Shown here: positions 60,284 through 64,000 of the stretch, piece after piece
Numbering within the stretch: the stretch's first letter is position 1
Layout of the letters: each line of letters begins with the position of its first letter
Origin: Rotaria sordida
Taxonomy: Eukaryota > Rotifera > Eurotatoria > Philodinida > Philodinidae
Direction: 5' to 3'
Assembly: GCA_905250125.1 (NCBI GenBank)
Contig: CAJNOL010000253.1
Location: 62,001 to 126,000, forward strand
DNA length: 64,000 bases
Notes under the pieces: model-generated
Database searches by the model: none
What the model was told of the DNA's origin: nothing
What the model saw: only the letters and a program-made list of their open reading frames with translations
Translations under genes and position numbers: made by a program

Positions 60284-62903
60284 TTATTCTTTTACAAAAG
60301 GATGTTCAAGTAATTCTTGTGATGATGGTCGTCGATTAGGATCATGTTGAAAACATTGTTCAAGAAAATGAATACATTCATTTGATAAATTTAAATCAGT
60401 TGGAATTGATGGATGTACACCATCAGCAATCCAATTAAGAACTTTAAAATAATAAACACTTGATACTGTTGTTGGATTACTCCATGGTATACGACCAGTT
60501 AACATATGTATTATTGTACAACCTAATGACCATATATCAGATTTCATTGTTGTTTCATTTTGTGTTATCATTTCAGGTGCATAACAAACAATTGATTCAC
60601 GTTTATGTACAATAGCTTCCATATCAAGTAATGATGGTTGTTTTTTCATAAATTTAAAATCATAAACAAAATTAATATCACCTAATTTAATTGATTGTTT
60701 TGTTAAATCTTTTAAAAATATATTAACATTACGTATATCTCGATGAATTATTTCTTTTTCATGTAAACGTGATAAAGCAGATAATAATTGACGTAAATAA
60801 CGTTGAACAAGAGATTCTTTAAAAAAAACAAAACCAATTGATGTTTGAACAATATCTTTATCAATAAATGACGTATCTATTATTGAACTAACAGATGTTA
60901 TTGATGTACGACGCATATCTATATGTGATATTGATGGACGATGGTGATCTATTTGTGATGATGATGATGATGATAATAATGTACCAAGTAAAAGTTGAGC
61001 TATTGTACCATAACTACAATATTCCATAAAAAATAATATATGATCATGTTCAAGTGCAATTCCATGATATTTAATTAAATTTTCATGATCAATATGTATA
61101 AGTGGCATAAGTTGTTCAAGAACTTTAGCAATTGCTTGAGCATCATTATGTTGAATTTTATATTGTTTATAACAGAGAATTTCTTTTTTACCAACTCTAT
61201 CTACTGTACATTTGTAAGCTATAAATAAAATAGAGAAAAAATAAATAAATAACTTTTGTTTAAAATTTATTAAAAATAAAATATGAAATATGATTGAGTT
61301 TAGAGAATGAACTATGAGATAATTTATCTACTTTTCTTGAATTATTTTTACTATTATATTGAATATTTGATATTTAGTATGACATATATATGAAAAATTG
61401 AATTATATAATTTTAACCTGATACTTTCTCTACAGATAGATCACAGAATTATTAGAAATTTCAAAAGAATCTTTTCGTTTTGAAATAAAAATGTTAAATC
61501 TATATTTATTTTTCTCGATATATCTTTCAACAGATCGAATATTCAATAGAATAACTCTATCTCGAGACAGATAAAGCACCAGAAAGAATTCTGTGAAGAT
61601 TCTTCTGATCTTATTAATGTTGATAAATTGATTTATATCCAATTCAAAGCAATCTATCACACATACACTAGAAAATATTCATTCATAGACCATAAATCTT
61701 ATTCATGTATGGCATGTTTATACATTATCAAACTTAGAGCATGACAAAAGATTATCATAGGTAGTAGAAAGTTATAATACAGTCAATAATCATAGATTTT
61801 TATAAATGTTAATCTTCTTTTTGAAATTAAGTCAAAACTCATGATTCATCCTATTTACACAACACATATCACGATGAATGAGTCATATGGCATCAAAAGA
61901 AAAAACCTATAACTTAGCTAGTAGCATTTACTAATATATAAATCTCGAACTTCAAGACTACGATTAATAATATAATTTATAAGATTCATTATTGAACAAA
62001 ATTCTTAGAATCTTATTTAAAATCGATGAAAATGTGATTTGTTCACAAATACATATGCGCTTTTAGCTCAGTGGCTAGAGTGTCTCCCTCCGGAGGAGAA
62101 AGTCGTCAAAATTTATTCAAAAATTAAATAATCATAAAAGAAAAACAAAATTTTTCGTTTTAATAAATTTACACTTAATAACATTTGAATAATCATACAG
62201 TTCGAATCTGGCAAGGCGCGAAAAATGACGTCATTTTTATATAGTCTTACAAAAATAAATCAATCTTACTTGTTGCATATTGTCCACGTGAAAGAAGATT
62301 TAATTTATGAAAATTTCTTATTTTTAAATATGCTAAATCTTCGTCCATTTTTTTCGATAAAGTTGATGTTTTATAAACACTTTTGATTTTTCCAATAAGG
62401 CCTTCATCAATACGTCGTCTATCAATATGTTTATCCAGACGATCAATTTGTTCAATTCTATTTAATTGTAATTTTTTTTTCTGTCTATTATCATAACCAT
62501 GTTTAGTTACTGATGAATATCGAAATATTTTTGATAGTCTATTATCTTGATTAAGATTATTATTATTATTATTACTATTATTTGAATTATTTAAATAGTT
62601 AATTGTTTGTATCATATTATTATAAAATTCTGAAAATAAATCATTATCAATATGATTTGTAAAATGTAATGAACATGCATAACGAAGAAAATGTATTCCA
62701 GGTAATAACCACATTGGTATTGTTATTGGATATTTTGATGTTCGTGTAGAATTTTTTTTCCGAACAAAATTTAACCAAATATTTGCAAATTTTAATTGAT
62801 TTTCTGCTTGAGTTTTTAATGTATTATATTCACATTGTGTTGCATAAAAACTCATTTCACGAATAACATCCATTCCAAATGCAAAAGCACGTTCTTCAGT
62901 ATT
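60284..62903 (-). CDS. MAP3K4-like protein kinase (5' part outside window)
   Basis: Two 3' exons: 62903-62270 and 61218-60284, phase-consistent, 522 residues seen. The upstream exon has a helical MEKK4-type region (MDVIREMSFYATQCEYNTLK, QLKFANIWLNFV), an Asn run, and the start of the kinase domain (NLLSRGQYATTYKCTVD). The kinase continues with the presumed ATP-site Lys (ILCYKQYKI), ENLIKYHGIALE, FFMEYCSYGTIAQLL, IIHRDIRNVNIFL, KLGDINFVYDF, CYAPEMI, KSDIWSLGCTIIHMLTGRIP and a HDPNRRPSSQELLEHPFVKE end. Best fit is MAP3K4/MEKK4 of the stress MAPK cascade. Oddities: the glycine loop is degraded (third Gly is Ala), the catalytic-loop Lys is Arg, and DFG reads DIN. The HRD Asp and metal-site Asn and Asp remain. 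A Ser/Arg-rich insert lies in the N-lobe to C-lobe hinge area. Confidence 0.78.
61219..62056. other. MAP3K4-like intron, part before the tRNA
   Basis: AT-rich intron sequence. The minus-strand frame 61430-61660 lies inside the intron and is not supported as an exon. Confidence 0.55.
62057..62220 (+). tRNA. tRNA-Arg(CCG) gene split by a 91-bp insert in the T-stem
   Basis: A full cloverleaf forms once 62109-62199 is removed. The acceptor stem 62057-62063 pairs with 62213-62219 (one G.T). The D-stem GCTC/GAGT has one G.T. The anticodon stem TCTCC/GGAGA is perfect around the loop CTCCGGA, giving anticodon CCG at 62090-62092. The variable loop is five bases, and the T-stem GTCAG/CTGGC surrounds loop TTCGAAT. 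A-box (TAGCTCAGTGG) and B-box (GTTCGAATC) words are present. The insert splits the 5' strand of the T-stem (GTCA|G), far from the normal 37/38 intron site. Its ends share CA, so its exact edges may slide by two bases. It is AT-rich and carries a 9-bp inverted repeat (AAATTTATT/AATAAATTT). Either a dead tRNA or one with a non-canonical intron. It lies antisense in a MAP3K4-like intron, about 50 bases from the donor. Confidence 0.7.
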
Positions 62904-64000
62904 CTAAAGACAAAAAACAAAAAGATTGTAAGAAAATCTTTTCTATCAAAGGAGAAAAAAAAAAAGAAGTTTAATACTCATATTACAACAAAAAAAAAAT
63001 AAAATAGGAAAGAAATTATAATTATCTATTGAGAAAATATCAAATTTGATGTCATTCATCTATTCTATATACTTAAATAATAACCTAGAAATGTTGATGG
63101 TTATACATTTTTTTTTAATAATGCTTCCAGTAAAAAACAGATACTTTGGACGAGAAGAAAAAAAAGTTCATTTCTACAAATCATAGTCTTTTCGTTTGAC
63201 TGACTTAGAAGAGAAAAGAAAACAAGTTTGTGAAACATTATCAGAAAACTTCTTATCTTATTTCAATTTAAAGACACACACAAAGAAAAAGAAGATAATC
63301 TCACAGTAACATGATACCTATAGAGTGTTTTAGAAGCCTGTCGAGATTAAAAAAAAAAACATGAATAGCTCTTGAGTAGTTCAAGTGATGTGCATGAATT
63401 TTCTATAACTTCGTTTTGATGTTGCTTTAAGTTTTATTTAACATAGTTCAGATCAAATGCTACAATGATAACAGAAGAAAAGGTCAATACAATTCATGTT
63501 AAGTGTATCGACAGGATACTCATTGTACTTAGCATCCTCTCGAATTCTTCGTATGATAACATATGAAAAACAATATCTGCAAGATGATTATTAAAGATCA
63601 GATGGTATTAATCAAGATAATGTATTATTTTCTAAAAAAATTACGAGTTTCATTTCAGTGTGAGTATTTTGAATAACGAGCATAAATAAAATTCTGTGAA
63701 AAAAAAACCTTTAGAGAAAGTTGAGTAAAATGATAGAAAGCTCTCGCATATGGCTTCAGTTATTCACGGACTTTTGGAACACTCTGTCACTTTCATGAGG
63801 TTTTCTTTCAAATGAAATCAATAAAGACAACATAACTAATCTCTCTTTTTTTTTCAAAATTTCGTAATTATGATATTTTATTGTGTTTAATAAATGTTTT
63901 TCTTTCTGCATCAACAAAAACAAAAATATATTGAAACTTCGAAAACATAAAGAATGAATTAAATTTTGCTATAATTTATAAAAGTTTATTTTTAATAAAA
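62904..64000. other. Probable MAP3K4-like intron to window edge
   Basis: The acceptor before 62903 shows the gene goes on upstream, but no further exon is visible on the minus strand up to 64000. AT-rich; no other gene seen. Confidence 0.5.

Noticed and set aside
61430..61660. Minus-strand frame as an exon of the MAP3K4-like gene
   Set aside because: The exon ending at 62270 and the one starting at 61218 join directly to give a continuous kinase N-lobe (GQYATTYKC).

Overview
The window is AT-rich nuclear DNA of an animal. Genes have many short AT-rich introns (about 45-70 bases, GT...AG with T-rich 3' ends), spaces between genes are short to medium, and every product I recognise is metazoan. 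A prohormone-4 (IDLSRF-like) neuropeptide precursor points to a protostome. The compact introns, strong codon bias to A/T and a three-unit TGTGGG tract would fit a bdelloid rotifer, but that is inference. All exon maps were built by eye from splice signals, reading-frame continuity and remembered family similarity. For every complete gene the exon lengths sum to a multiple of three.

Layout. 1-4010 (+): most of a KIF6-type kinesin, cut at the left edge. 5529-7214 (+): a two-exon KCNQ (Kv7) potassium channel. 8365-13302 (+): a 21-exon ELMO gene. 13491-13940 (+): a CDK2AP1/DOC1 homologue. 14786-16160 (-): methylthioribose-1-phosphate isomerase. 16459-18551 (-): a cation-dependent mannose-6-phosphate receptor. 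19257-19793 (+): an unrecognised 178-residue protein. 23844-24179 (-): a small two-span membrane protein. 25706-27571 (-): a TIGAR-like phosphatase. 33632-34711 (-): the prohormone-4-like precursor. 41727-45205 (-): CCT2. 45424-54674 (+): KATNAL2, head to head with CCT2; its largest intron holds an antisense three-exon gene derived from a gypsy-type integrase (50189-51700). 54916-60023 (-): an 11-exon helical protein, possibly CCDC142-like. 60284-62903 (-): the 3' part of a MAP3K4-like kinase that runs off the right edge.

The gene-poor stretches (19.8-23.8, 27.6-33.6, 34.7-41.7 kb) hold mobile-element traces: a 189-bp hAT-type MITE with an 8-bp target duplication, a GC-rich element of about 445 bp built of repeated palindromes, and faint remains of coding sequence. 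Two intronic features stand out. A near-perfect inverted repeat with arms of about 290 bp sits in CCT2 intron 5. A tRNA-Arg(CCG) gene whose stems are all intact is split in its T-stem by a 91-bp insert, inside a MAP3K4-like intron.

The genes do not form one pathway. Several serve cilia and microtubules (KIF6, KATNAL2, CCT2 as tubulin chaperone), others signalling and the cytoskeleton (ELMO, MAP3K4-like, KCNQ, neuropeptide), and others metabolism or sorting (MRI1, TIGAR, M6PR). This is an ordinary euchromatic gene neighbourhood.
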